Assembly (NCBI GenBank): GCA_026710105.1
Contig: JAPORR010000056.1
Coordinates: 1 to 55,659 of the forward strand
Length of the DNA: 55,659 bases
Source: Alphaproteobacteria bacterium
GTDB lineage: Bacteria > Pseudomonadota > Alphaproteobacteria > Bin95
Direction: 5' to 3'
Shown: in pieces, positions 22,501 through 29,840 of the stretch
How positions within the stretch are numbered: the first letter of the stretch is position 1
How the letters are laid out: each line of letters begins with the position of its first letter
Translations under genes and position numbers: made by a program
Notes under the pieces: model-generated
Databases searched by the model: none
Told to the model about the DNA's origin: nothing
Seen by the model: only the letters and a program-made list of their open reading frames with translations

Positions 22501-22754
22501 CGCTCCTTCGGCGCATCCACACCCGCGGCATCAAGACGGTAGATGTGAGTATCCTGATGACGGATGCGGAGTACGCCATCTTCGAGGCGTGGTACCGCGA
22601 GAACATCGAGTATGGCGCGAACTTGTTCGCCTTGCCGCTCGTCACCACCGACTCCGGTGCGGCCACCATGCGGATGCTGGAGGCGCCGACGCGCGAATGG
22701 AGCGGCGGGAACTGGGTCGTGAGCTTCCCTGCGCAAGCGATTGCCGCGCGATAG
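16539..22754 (+). CDS. Giant modular tail adhesin/fibre (2071 aa)
   Basis: Order of domains (approximate residues): DLSxAWETGG module 1-140; Ig-like 143-235 and 236-328; FN3-like 335-425; second DLS/LWDG module 427-607; Ig-like 608-707, 708-802 and 803-890; SwmB/Big-like 896-1005 (RTPPRYVSAALNEAGTLLTL); Ig-like 1009-1104 and 1105-1200; second SwmB-like 1205-1300; glycine-rich domain 1345-1537 of the kind found in fibre adhesins (WTVPDGVSSVDV ... VTPGQVIAYSVGAGG); a spacer; twelve GRGTSA repeats 1664-1945; and a C-terminal tail-attachment-like domain 1950-2071 shared with the 292-aa tail protein. Ig, FN3 and glycine-rich domains bind carbohydrates or cell surfaces, so host adhesion is inferred. 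No enzyme domain was seen. Confidence 0.85.
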   Translation: MARQTLTLPASWWSRGAFSRSWGRTIPNPSADGIEIDSALLPTGGSAFLTNVFVSTLNSITLVFQQTASGSVSRADLSSAWETGGSVAFTVGTTTWTFQTDGDDTADNYVLTPTNTADVEALFAAIASRTAATLVLDDGEDPLAVGAITSDNASPVQGETVTLTCPEPTGGAGDISYQWQALAAGVWQNLQGATSQTYGARRVTAGATQFRCVVTRGTDSVNTAAFTVTWAAATLTAGAVTADDTTPTTDDTATLTAGAPGGTATGTITYQWQVFDPGTSAWVDVAGETGATFGLTRATPGTTNARVVYARAGLTAPSQSIAIAFSAALTAPGPVGGLSDAQLAPTALTAFFDAPTTGGTPAFYEYRVAAGTAAFAGAWTRITARSFTATGLTADSPYRVQVRAGNTAGMSAPVEASFRTTPATAWSTALLASWHTYAAGAVNRWESPREDLTPPPPAFERRPLVPDVLTPSGQGTTYLSNFAFRLEGAADGSSAATVYRMLLHFEALRTGGAFTGSRSLADAFHSPATGWVGVELLNAQGTVTDTFLFDIQNDAENADSAEPYDWYMTAAKRAEFIAFRGAMSTAIGTQRGRLTLWDGTGTRPALFGAPPATPTLTVGAATVTDATPGANRQVTFLCPDPGGTAMGATTFQWQSFDGTNWNDIAGATAQTYQREEAGAAALTVRCVVTRQGLTANSGAVTATWSAPTVTVGAATVDDATPTVGDTVTFTCPMPAGTAEGAIGYQWQEFDGTNWSDIAGATSRTYARMEANAGAVTVRCAVTRQGVTANSGQVTATWAAAPPTLIAGTVTADDPTPEPGDTVTLTAGDPTGTATGAIAYQWQQFDGFRWLGITGRTRQTFTRTRAGAGSETYRVVYTREGVTAVSQAITVTWETAADRTPPRYVSAALNEAGTLLTLTFNEPLDTSHIPTGAELNMEDTLAGNVVTKGASGLTIVGAELRVTFGIAIRAGATLTGSYDQSATAADNRLRDAADNEAADFTFSVMRAAPPPPTLTIGAPTVDDATPLAGETVRFTAATPGGTASGAITYQWQLLSGSVWGDIAGETSATLDRTRAAAGAETVRVIVTRDGQTATSAGTTATWQARTLTAGAATVSDATPETGDTVTFTAPTPGGTAEGATTYQWQSFDGTNWTNIAGATAATLDRTLTAAGMLTLRVVLGRMGLMATSGGVTATWSDPPPPPPEGEGPALVRALLTVPGTLRLEFDEDLDDQSVPVAGDFTVVVDGMAARTVSSVDIADAVVTLGFDDPLPAYGATVRVVYVPGTNPLQNGDGDGVATFGASALPAIWGLVPFTLLLGANAAPLTIGPNVRVIDRERPYPAGPDPQPTPTVVLLSNITGGSALTGDWTVPDGVSSVDVQMAGAGGGGAGFSGSNSAHGTDGGDTTWDTGDAQRTAGGGQGGGDGGGRGAGGDGDTTDGDAGTATSNATGGGDSGAEGATGMSITDDFGGVRTFGAGGNDAVLNTSQGGGGGGYTAFTVAVTPGQVIAYSVGAGGARGVGLVPGQNGLGGGIRISYVVAPFRRYTGAADPAVTFQIRRRQSEAPFLQLNIADASGDADPDFVDAIKHGGAFFLELGGILPDTAGGEPTPGTRVPTAEALILSPDMTMLAEKPYRFDLPASWATAIAAGTGIIGITVDLAAVDIEIEDARGTSAVTGAVGALRIIEPDDVDLPESRGTSAVTGAVGAVEVVEPDDIAVVGRGTTAVAFDVGLTIDEPAPAPLEGRGTSAVSVPTPPDLQQVIRFAGRGTSAVTGAVGALAVLQTVSIPVGRGTSAVTGAVGALHIAAGVALFGRGTSALSQSRTNARWRLRIIEPAPARLAGRGTSALAGDATRLQVSATVRFAGRGASAVAGAVDELDITEPDDIDLSAGRGTSAVTGAALMLMIEEPDDIAVAGRGTSALTGAVTGLYIAPQVRVVGRGLSVVTAVPPRLAVIIGAAWPDGVPDAPLTRAYRESILPGWRRYPVEEGAPLLRRIHTRGIKTVDVSILMTDAEYAIFEAWYRENIEYGANLFALPLVTTDSGAATMRMLEAPTREWSGGNWVVSFPAQAIAAR
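21526..22373 (+). repeat. Twelve GRGTSA repeat units in the adhesin gene
   Basis: Units of roughly 20-27 residues each begin with GRGTSAVTG or a variant (GRGTTAVAF, GRGTSALSQ, GRGASAVAG, GRGLSVVTA) and commonly continue GAVGAL then a hydrophobic strand and EPDDI. Spacing is not constant. I do not recognise the motif. A strand-turn repeat such as a small solenoid is plausible. Confidence 0.85.
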
Positions 22755-22756
22755 GG

Positions 22757-22762
22757 TAAGAT
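22757..22762 (+). promoter_or_regulatory. TAAGAT -10-like box 7 bases before the portal ATG
   Basis: The portal start at 22770 has no Shine-Dalgarno sequence. TAAGAT ends 7 bases before the ATG, which would place the transcript start on or beside the A of the ATG. There is no -35-like hexamer at 16-18 bases. The same arrangement precedes 30194, 39166, 46031 and 46276. Confidence 0.5.
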
Positions 22763-22769
22763 TCATCGC

Positions 22770-24221
22770 ATGGCTTCCATCCGCGACACCCTCCTCGGCG
22801 TCTTTGGCTTCGGTGAGTCGCGCAAGCGCGTGTCTCCGACGCGATGGGCCGGGGCGGCGGGCTTCTCCGTCTACTCCGGCTACCTCGAAGCCGACGAGGT
22901 CGATAAAGACCTCGCCAACCACGAGTCCCGCCACCGGCTCTACCAGTCCATTCTCGCCAACACGTCCATCGTGGCGGCGTCGGTGCGCTACTACTTGAAC
23001 CTCGTCTCGCGGGTGGACTGGAAGTTCGAGCCCGCCGATGACTCGGCCGAAGCCCAGCGCTACGCCGAGCTCATCGAAGAAATGCTGATGGACGACATCC
23101 GGCGTCCCTGGCACAACATCGTGCGGAACATGGCGATGTACAGGTTCTACGGATTCTCGGTCCAGGAGTGGATTGCGGCCCGCACTGACGCGGGCTACCT
23201 CACATTCACGGACTTGCGCCAACGTCCGCAGCACACCATTGAGCGCTGGGACATGGACCTCGACTCCGGGCGTCCGCGCGGCATGGTGCAGCGCGTCCCG
23301 CAGGATTCGAGCTACTTGTACCTGCCGCGCGACAAGGTCGTGTACGTGGTGGACGACGCGCTCACCGATATGCCGAACGGGTGGGGGCTGTTTCGCCACC
23401 TGGCCGAGCCCGCGAATCGCTTGAAGCGCTTCCAGCAGCTCGAGGGCTTCGGCTTCGAGGTGGACTTGCGGAACATTCCCGTGGGCCGGGTGCCGCTTGA
23501 GCAACTTGCCGCGGCGGTGAAGGCCGGGACAATCAACGAGAAGGATGCCGAGGAGCAGATTCGGCCCATCAAAGACTTCGTGCAGAACCACGTGCGGAGT
23601 CCGAAGCTCGGTCTGCTGCTGGATTCGCGGATGCACGAGACGCAGGACGACGCCGCGCGTCCGGTGAGCAACACCCCGCTCTACAGCATGGAGCTGCTGT
23701 CGGGCTCGCAGACGAGCCTTGCGGACTCTGCGCGCGCGATAGAGCGGCTCAATCGTGAGATGGCCCGCATCATGGGGACGGAGCAGCTCCTCCTCGGCAG
23801 CGATAGTGTCGGCTCCTACGCGCTCGCCCAGGACAAGACCGGCCAGTTCTACATCCTGTGCGAGTCGAGTCTGGCCGAGATCCGCCAGTCCGTGCGACTC
23901 GACCTCGTGGAGCGGGCGTTCATCCTGAACGGCTGGCCGCTGGAGATGATGCCGGAGCCCCGCACCGCGGCGGTGCGCCAGTCCACGGTGGAGGAAATTG
24001 CCGAGGCGTTGAAGAGCATGGCGACGGCGGGCCTCGTGCTGATGCCGGGCGACCCGGTGGAGAATCAGGTCCGCGACCTGCTGGGCGTCGAGCACGTGCC
24101 GGACGAGCTCTCGATGATGCGCATGATGGACGCGATGTCGGGTGGCGCCGAGGGCGACCAGGGCGGCGGTACGGGCACGGCGGAGGGGGATGACGACCTG
24201 GAGGGGGTGCAGGACGAATGA
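22770..24221 (+). CDS. Portal protein (DUF935-like)
   Basis: 483 aa. ESRHRLYQSILANTSIVAAS, YYLNLVSRVDWKFEPADDSA, WHNIVRNMAMYRFYGFSVQE and LLLGSDSVGSYALAQDKTGQ are typical of Mu gp29/DUF935-type portals, the dodecameric DNA gate of the capsid. Length suits the family. The C-terminus ends in an acidic, Gly-rich tail. A methyltransferase fusion gene follows with ATGA overlap, and connector proteins and the terminase come after it. Confidence 0.9.
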   Translation: MASIRDTLLGVFGFGESRKRVSPTRWAGAAGFSVYSGYLEADEVDKDLANHESRHRLYQSILANTSIVAASVRYYLNLVSRVDWKFEPADDSAEAQRYAELIEEMLMDDIRRPWHNIVRNMAMYRFYGFSVQEWIAARTDAGYLTFTDLRQRPQHTIERWDMDLDSGRPRGMVQRVPQDSSYLYLPRDKVVYVVDDALTDMPNGWGLFRHLAEPANRLKRFQQLEGFGFEVDLRNIPVGRVPLEQLAAAVKAGTINEKDAEEQIRPIKDFVQNHVRSPKLGLLLDSRMHETQDDAARPVSNTPLYSMELLSGSQTSLADSARAIERLNREMARIMGTEQLLLGSDSVGSYALAQDKTGQFYILCESSLAEIRQSVRLDLVERAFILNGWPLEMMPEPRTAAVRQSTVEEIAEALKSMATAGLVLMPGDPVENQVRDLLGVEHVPDELSMMRMMDAMSGGAEGDQGGGTGTAEGDDDLEGVQDE

Positions 24222-25450
24222 ACGTCGAGCCCCGCGCCATCGACTCACTGACGCCCTACGACCGGAACGCGAAGACGCATCCGGCCGCGCAGGTGGACCT
24301 CATCCGCCGCAGCATCACCGAGTACGGCTGGACCGTTCCGGTGCTGATTGACGCGGACGGTAGCGTGATTGCGGGCCACGGACGCATCGAGGCCGCGAAA
24401 GCGCTCGGGATGGCCGAGGTGCCGACCATCCAGCTTGACCACCTCACGCCCGCGCAGGTGCGTGCGTACCGGCTCGCGGACAACAAGCTCACGGAGCTCG
24501 GCGCATGGGACGACGGGCTGCTATCCGAGGAGCTCAAGCGGCTCCTGGATGACGATTTCGACTTGACCCTGACGGGCTTCGACGATGCCGAGACGGCGCG
24601 CCTGCTGGCGATGGTCAATGGCGACGCCCCGGGCGAGGATGACGTGGCGCCCGACCCGCCCGCCGACCCGGTGACCAAGCCGGGCGACCTCTGGGTGTTG
24701 GGGCGCCACCGGCTGGTGTGCGGGGATGCGACCGATGCAGACGTGGTGGCGCGGGCGCTGGCGGGAGCGACACCGCGGCTGATGGTGACCGACCCGCCGT
24801 ATGGGATTGATTACGACCCATCATGGCGAACATCGGACATTGCGCGAAGACACGTCAGGGAAGGGACAACTGCCGAAAGCATCGTGACGGACCGCGTGAA
24901 AGGGGATACGCGCACCGAATGGATGCGCGCAATTCTTCCTCATGTTTCATCCGTCGCCGTGATCTACATGTGGCACGCCGCGACGATGGCGGCTACGCAT
25001 TACACCGCGCTTGATGCGCTGAAATTTGAGGTTCGATCCGTCATCGTGTGGCGAAAGGATTGCGCCGTGATGTCGCGCGGCCACTACAACAACCAGTACG
25101 AGCCGTGCTTGTACGCTGTCCGTAAGGGGGAGACAGCGAAATGGATGGGCGGCACCAAAGAAAGTACAGTCTGGGACATCCATAATTTGCAAGGATGGGG
25201 ACGCAAGATGGCGGGCGAAGACGCGACCGGCCACCCCACCCAGAAGCCCCTCGAATGCATGGAGCGCCCCATCCGAAATCACAAGGGCGATTGCTACGAG
25301 CCTTTCGCCGGAAGCGGAACGACCCTTATCGCCGCCGAGCGCCAGAACCGCGCCTGCTACGCCATTGAGCTCGACCCCGGCTACTGCGATGTGATTGTCG
25401 AGCGGTGGCAGCAGCACACCGGCGAGACGGCGCGGAGGGAGGCGGCATGA
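24218..25450 (+). CDS. ParB-like nuclease domain fused to DNA methyltransferase
   Basis: 410 aa. Residues 1-115 are a ParB/Srx-like domain (SLTPYDRNAKTHPAAQVD, DADGSVIAGHGRIEAAKALG, RLADNKLTEL). Residues 180-400 are an amino-methyltransferase: catalytic DPPYG at 192-196 comes first and the SAM-binding FAGSGTT at 363-369 last, the order of the beta class (N6-adenine or N4-cytosine). HPTQKPLE precedes the SAM motif. The fusion is common in phages and protects DNA from host restriction or marks it for packaging; its place between portal and connectors fits the latter idea. The stretch 24810-25230 is more AT-rich than the rest, suggesting a swapped target-recognition segment. Confidence 0.9.
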   Translation: MNVEPRAIDSLTPYDRNAKTHPAAQVDLIRRSITEYGWTVPVLIDADGSVIAGHGRIEAAKALGMAEVPTIQLDHLTPAQVRAYRLADNKLTELGAWDDGLLSEELKRLLDDDFDLTLTGFDDAETARLLAMVNGDAPGEDDVAPDPPADPVTKPGDLWVLGRHRLVCGDATDADVVARALAGATPRLMVTDPPYGIDYDPSWRTSDIARRHVREGTTAESIVTDRVKGDTRTEWMRAILPHVSSVAVIYMWHAATMAATHYTALDALKFEVRSVIVWRKDCAVMSRGHYNNQYEPCLYAVRKGETAKWMGGTKESTVWDIHNLQGWGRKMAGEDATGHPTQKPLECMERPIRNHKGDCYEPFAGSGTTLIAAERQNRACYAIELDPGYCDVIVERWQQHTGETARREAA

Positions 25451-26085
25451 GTCTGACGTACTTCGACGCCAACCGGGCCGAGCTCGACCCGCAGCCGGGC
25501 AGCCTGCCTGACGGTGGGTATTCGGCCTACGCCTCCATTGGCGAGGCCGACCGGGCGTTGGTCGTGGACCCCGTGCGCAGTGAGACGTGGGCCGGGCTCT
25601 CGGACACCGACAAGGCTGGCCGCCTCATCAACGCCTCTGACCGCCTTGACATCCTCCAGTGGTCGGGCGAGCGCGCGGGTGGGCCGACGCAGGCGCGCGC
25701 GTGGCCGCGCGAGGGGATGCGCTACGCCGACGGCTCGGCGGTGCCGGCTACGCTTGAGCCACCCTTCATCCCGGCCGCGCTGGAGCGGGCCTGCATCCTG
25801 CTCGCGGGCACCATCGCCATCACCCCGCAAGCGGCGGACCACGGCTCCAGCGCGTCGAATATCGAGAGCCTCCAGGCGGGCTCGGTGCGCATCCGCTACT
25901 TCCGCTCGACGACGGGGGCGGCCCCCACCGCCGTCGGTGTCCCGCTCCAGGACCAGAGTGCGCACCAGCTTATCGCGCTCTGGCTTGGTGGGCAGTCCGA
26001 GCAATTTGCGCCCGCGGCCTACGGCACGGATGCGCGGTCCAGCTTCTCGGATGCTGACCGCTACGACCGCGACCCGCAGTTCTAG
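25447..26085 (+). CDS. Head-tail adaptor, DnaT-like connector protein
   Basis: 212 aa from MSLTYFDAN (ATGA overlap with the methyltransferase gene). ADRALVVDPVRSETW, KAGRLINASDRLDILQW and PFIPAALERACILLAGTIAI follow the phage DnaT-like/gp6 connector family, which binds under the portal. Order (portal, adaptor, stopper-like gene, terminase) supports it. Confidence 0.65.
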   Translation: MSLTYFDANRAELDPQPGSLPDGGYSAYASIGEADRALVVDPVRSETWAGLSDTDKAGRLINASDRLDILQWSGERAGGPTQARAWPREGMRYADGSAVPATLEPPFIPAALERACILLAGTIAITPQAADHGSSASNIESLQAGSVRIRYFRSTTGAAPTAVGVPLQDQSAHQLIALWLGGQSEQFAPAAYGTDARSSFSDADRYDRDPQF

Positions 26086-26087
26086 CC

Positions 26088-26468
26088 ATGCCCGGCAACC
26101 TGTTCGGCGTCGATATTCAGGGCATCGTGGCGAGGGCCATCGCGGGTGCGGGTGGGCTGAACGCGGCGGTGCTGACCAAGACCACGGGCGGTGAGCGCAA
26201 CGCGGCCGCGCCGACGCAGCGCGAGCCCGTCTCGACTTCCCCGCATAGCTGCCAGGCGCTCATCGAGTCCCGCCAGATTCGCCGCCCCGACACGGGCATC
26301 GCGGAGACGGCGCCCGTCATTACCATCATCGGCGGGAGCGTCTCCCCGCCCGCCGAGCCCGAGGTGAACGACCGCGTCACGTTCAACATCACTGGCGAAA
26401 GCTACACCCTCGTCTCCCGCATTCGAGTAGATCCGGCACGAGCGGTGTACGAGTTCGTCGCACGGTAG
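26088..26468 (+). CDS. Probable head closure / connector protein
   Basis: 126 aa, two bases after the adaptor gene. A helical N-terminus (FGVDIQGIVARAIAGAG) leads to a strand-rich second half (PVITIIGGSVSPPAEP, DRVTFNITGESYTLVSRIRV, DPARAVYEFVAR) as in small stopper proteins that close the filled capsid. No specific family is recognised; the call rests mainly on position and fold pattern. Confidence 0.5.
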   Translation: MPGNLFGVDIQGIVARAIAGAGGLNAAVLTKTTGGERNAAAPTQREPVSTSPHSCQALIESRQIRRPDTGIAETAPVITIIGGSVSPPAEPEVNDRVTFNITGESYTLVSRIRVDPARAVYEFVAR

Positions 26469-26474
26469 GCCGTC

Positions 26475-28922
26475 GTGATGCACGACCTTGCGGAAGTGCA
26501 GCGCCGCCTCGCGGAGCTCTCCCTTTACGATTTCACTCGCATCCTGTGGGCGGAGATGGACCCCGCGCCGTTCCACTCCGGCTGGCACATCCAGGCGATA
26601 TGCGAGCACCTCGAAGCGGTGAGTCGAGGCGAGATTCGGCGGCTGCTCATCAATGTTCCTCCGCGACACATGAAGGCGCTTAGCATTGATACGCCGGTGT
26701 GGACCCTGAACGGATGGGTAGCGCATGGTGATTTGCAGCCAGGAGATTTCGTGTATTCCCCAGAAGGGTCGCTTGTCAGAGTGACAAATGTTACGCACCA
26801 CATGGTATGTGAGGGTGCGATGCGAGTTATCTTTGATACGCGAGAATCGCTTGTGGCAAGCGAAGCGCATGAATGGGACGTAGATCGTGAAAAGTGGGGG
26901 GGCGAGACCAAGAGGTACAGGGTGCCTCGCACGATTGAAACCCATGAGTTGCGCGGCTCTAAGGAAAAGGCAACTTTGAGGCCAGATCGCATTCCTGTGT
27001 CTGCTCCGGTGTATGGAGTCGAGCGTTCACTGCTAATCGACCCTTATGTTCTCGGCGCATGGTATGGCGATGGCTCCAAGCGCTGCGGGCAAATTACAGT
27101 GGGAGCAGAAGACAAGGCCGCGATGGAAGTCAATCTTGGAACGAAAGCATCAGACACTGTTTACAAACAAAGAAGCGGGGAAGGAGAAAGCTACAGAATT
27201 ACGCCGGAGGGTCTTGCCACACGCCTTCGGATTATGGGTATTGCCGACAAGTCAAATGTTCCAGTTGAGTATTTGAGGGCAAGCATTGAGCAGCGCACCG
27301 CATTTCTTCAAGGATTGATGGATACCGACGGCCATGCGACGAAAGACGGCTCATGCGTCTTTACAAACACCAACCCTGTCCTGATTGATGCTGTTTATCA
27401 CTTGATTGTTTCCCTCGGCTTCAAGCCCCATGTCAGATGGAGGCAAATCGAAATTCGAGGCGAGCCATATCGCTACGGGCAGGTCAATTTTCGCGCTCCT
27501 CGCGGGAGCAGCGTATTTCGCCTCAAGAGGAAGCTCGCAAGATTGAAGGTGCCGAAGGTTCCCCGCTCTCGCAATCGTTACGTTGAAAAGGTTGAGTCGG
27601 CTGGGGCGCACATAGTGAACTGCATCGAGGTTGAGGGCGGCAAGTACCTCGCCGGACGCGGGATGATTGCAACACACAACAGCTTGGCTACAGCCGTAGC
27701 GTGGCCTGCTTGGACCTGGGCTCAACCGCCGGGCCGAGGCTTCGTCCACGCCGGTCCCGGCGTCAAGTTCATGTCGCTCTCCTACAGCCAAGCCTTCGCA
27801 GAGCGTGACTCACGCAAGATGCTCCAGTTGGTGCGTTCCGCGCCGTATCAGCGCTGGTGGGGCAAGCGGGTGCGGATTGCGGCTGACCAGCAGGCGCGGA
27901 CCCGCTTCGAGACGACCGCGAAGGGCTTCCGTTTTCCGTCGAGCGTCGGGGGGAAGACGACGGGCGAAGGAGGCGATTTACTCGTCGTTGACGACCCGAT
28001 TTCCGCCACCGACGCCAAGAGCGAGGTCGAGCGGCAGAACGTCATCGACTGGTGGACGGAGACGATGCAGACCCGGTTGAACGACCCGAAGCGCGGGGCC
28101 TTCGTGGTCATCATGCAGCGCCTCCACGAATCCGACCTCGCGGGACACATCCTTGCGCATGAGACCGGCTGGACGCACCTGTGTTTGCCTGCGCGCTACG
28201 AGGTGGACCATCCGACGCCCTGCGCGGCCGATATCCGCACGGTGGACGGTGAGCTCCTCTGGCCGGAGCACGTGGGCGAGGAAGAGCTGTCGGCACTGGA
28301 GGAGGCGTTAGGAAGCTACGCATCAAGTGGCCAGCTCGCTCAACGGCCCGCCCCCCGCGAGGGCGGCATGTTCGAGCGCAAGTGGTTCGACGCGGTCCCC
28401 GCCGCGCCCGCGCAAGGGACGGTCGTGCGGGGCTGGGACTTGGCGAGTTCCACGAGGAAGACGAGCGCCTACACGGTCGGGGTGAAGATGCGCCGCTGCG
28501 GGGGCGAGTATTTCGTGGAGGGCGTGGTCCGCGCCCGCACGACACCGGGCGAGATGCATCGGCTCATCAAGTCGACGGCGGTGAGCGACGGCCCCGGCGT
28601 CGTCATCGACCTCCCGCAAGACCCAGGGCAAGCGGGCGTCGACCAGAAGCGCCTTCTGGTCGCGGAGCTCGCGGGCTTCAACGTCCGCTCGGCCCCGGAG
28701 ACGGGCGCGAAGGAGGTGCGGGCCGAGCCGTTCAGCGCACAAGCCGAGGCCGGGAACGTGAAGCTCGTCAAGGGCGACTGGCACAAGGCGTACTTGGACG
28801 AGCTCGTGCTGTTCCCGAACTCCGACTACGCCGACCAGGTGGACGCCTCCAGCCGCGCTTTCGCCCGCCTCGCCAAGCGCCGGATGTTTACGCCGGGCGC
28901 GGCGGGGCTGGTGGTAGGATAA
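26475..28922 (+). CDS. terL: Terminase large subunit interrupted by an intein
   Basis: 815 aa precursor. N-extein residues 1-67 end in NVPPRHMK; C-extein 403-815 begins SLATAVAWPAW. Splicing would restore the Walker A-like PPRHMKS of phage terminases, leaving 480 aa, a normal length. In the C-extein are Walker B LLVVDDPIS, the coupling region, and nuclease-domain strands VVRGWDLASSTRK and VVIDLPQDPGQAG. The protein packages DNA as an ATP-driven motor and cuts concatemers. Splicing is needed for ATPase function because the insertion splits the P-loop. Confidence 0.95.
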   Translation: MMHDLAEVQRRLAELSLYDFTRILWAEMDPAPFHSGWHIQAICEHLEAVSRGEIRRLLINVPPRHMKALSIDTPVWTLNGWVAHGDLQPGDFVYSPEGSLVRVTNVTHHMVCEGAMRVIFDTRESLVASEAHEWDVDREKWGGETKRYRVPRTIETHELRGSKEKATLRPDRIPVSAPVYGVERSLLIDPYVLGAWYGDGSKRCGQITVGAEDKAAMEVNLGTKASDTVYKQRSGEGESYRITPEGLATRLRIMGIADKSNVPVEYLRASIEQRTAFLQGLMDTDGHATKDGSCVFTNTNPVLIDAVYHLIVSLGFKPHVRWRQIEIRGEPYRYGQVNFRAPRGSSVFRLKRKLARLKVPKVPRSRNRYVEKVESAGAHIVNCIEVEGGKYLAGRGMIATHNSLATAVAWPAWTWAQPPGRGFVHAGPGVKFMSLSYSQAFAERDSRKMLQLVRSAPYQRWWGKRVRIAADQQARTRFETTAKGFRFPSSVGGKTTGEGGDLLVVDDPISATDAKSEVERQNVIDWWTETMQTRLNDPKRGAFVVIMQRLHESDLAGHILAHETGWTHLCLPARYEVDHPTPCAADIRTVDGELLWPEHVGEEELSALEEALGSYASSGQLAQRPAPREGGMFERKWFDAVPAAPAQGTVVRGWDLASSTRKTSAYTVGVKMRRCGGEYFVEGVVRARTTPGEMHRLIKSTAVSDGPGVVIDLPQDPGQAGVDQKRLLVAELAGFNVRSAPETGAKEVRAEPFSAQAEAGNVKLVKGDWHKAYLDELVLFPNSDYADQVDASSRAFARLAKRRMFTPGAAGLVVG
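26676..27680 (+). mobile_element. Ala1 intein with LAGLIDADG homing endonuclease in terL
   Basis: 335 codons starting at Ala68 (ALSIDTPVWTLNGW) instead of the usual Cys or Ser and ending ATHN before Ser+1. Splicing blocks are visible: block A; SEAHEW in block B; the C-terminal GGKYLAGRGMIATHN. Between them two LAGLIDADG-type motifs (LGAWYGDGS and LQGLMDTDG) mark a DOD homing endonuclease. The segment is clearly more AT-rich than the exteins, the mark of a separately moving element. Ala1 inteins splice without the first acyl shift. Confidence 0.9.
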
Positions 28923-28929
28923 TACGACC

Positions 28930-29265
28930 ATGCCCGTCTCCGTCCCCATCACGCGCACGCGCGCATCGAATTCCGTCCCGCCCGCCGGTCGCTACGTGGC
29001 GACGGTGGCCCGTGTCGAGACGGACGAGGACACGAGCGGCATCACCTTCTGGTGGGCGTTCCGGGCCGAGCGGCGCGACTTCACGCTCGGGCAGACGCTC
29101 GCGGAAGACGACGCGCTCGAAATCCTGGTCGACCTCGGCCTGGCCGGGCAGACCGTCGAGTGGGAGGACGCGGCGGGTCGCCGGGCCATCATCGATGTCC
29201 GCACCTTCGGCGGGCGGACCAGCGCGGGCGTGGTGGATGTCCGCCCCTACGTGCCGCCGCAATGA
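28930..29265 (+). CDS. Hypothetical protein, possible OB-like fold
   Basis: 111 aa. PAGRYVATVARVETDEDTSG, then WWAFRAE, ALEILVDLGLAGQTVEWED and AIIDVRTFGGRTSAGVVDVR form successive strands with one helix, weakly reminiscent of DUF669/SSB-type OB folds. It lies between the terminase subunits. GATAAT ends 6 bases before its ATG (TAGGAT 9 bases before), and no Shine-Dalgarno is present, so it may be leaderless. Function unknown. Confidence 0.65.
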   Translation: MPVSVPITRTRASNSVPPAGRYVATVARVETDEDTSGITFWWAFRAERRDFTLGQTLAEDDALEILVDLGLAGQTVEWEDAAGRRAIIDVRTFGGRTSAGVVDVRPYVPPQ

Positions 29266-29840
29266 GCGGCACCGGCAACTACGGCCGGTCGCCGCGGGCG
29301 AAGGTGCTCAAAGAGGAGCGCCGCGACAAGGTGATGGGGCTCGCGCGCGCAGGCGCGTCGCACCGGCAGATTGCGAAAATGCTGGAGGGGACGGAGTACG
29401 CCTGCTCCAGCCGGACCGTGGAGCGCGACGTCGCGCACCGTCTCCGGGTCGCGGGCGAGACGTGCGGCGACGCGAAGGCCGTGCGGCTCATGTACATCGG
29501 GCGACTCGAGGAGTTGCACCGCACGTTCTACCCGCTGGCGAAGGCGGGCGACTACATGGCGCTCGACCGCGTGCTGAAAATCGAGAAGGACTTGGCGGGC
29601 CTGCATGGGGTCGCGCCGGTGACGAAGGTGGAGGTGCGCGGCGACGCGGCCAACCCGATTACAGTGGATGTCCAGCACCGCCCAGGGCTCGACCTCGACA
29701 AGTTGGATGTCGACGAGCTCCGCACGCTGGAGCGACTGATGACGAAGGCGCGGCCGGGCGAGTCGGGCGAGGCGGAGGCGCGGGAGCCGATTGCCGTGCA
29801 GCCGAGCGCGCCGCCGCAACTCACGCTAGTCGAGCACTAA
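29262..29840 (+). CDS. Probable terminase small subunit (HTH protein)
   Basis: 192 aa from MSGTGNYGRSPRAK (ATGA overlap with the previous gene). Residues 15-75 hold a helix-turn-helix segment (RDKVMGLARAGASHRQIAKM, then SSRTVERDVAHRLRVAG). The middle is helical (KAVRLMYIGRLEELHRTFY), and the end is Asp/Leu- and Pro-rich. A DNA-binding N-terminus, helical oligomerisation region and adjacency to terL fit TerS, which recognises the packaging site. A different HTH regulator cannot be excluded. Confidence 0.6.
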   Translation: MSGTGNYGRSPRAKVLKEERRDKVMGLARAGASHRQIAKMLEGTEYACSSRTVERDVAHRLRVAGETCGDAKAVRLMYIGRLEELHRTFYPLAKAGDYMALDRVLKIEKDLAGLHGVAPVTKVEVRGDAANPITVDVQHRPGLDLDKLDVDELRTLERLMTKARPGESGEAEAREPIAVQPSAPPQLTLVEH

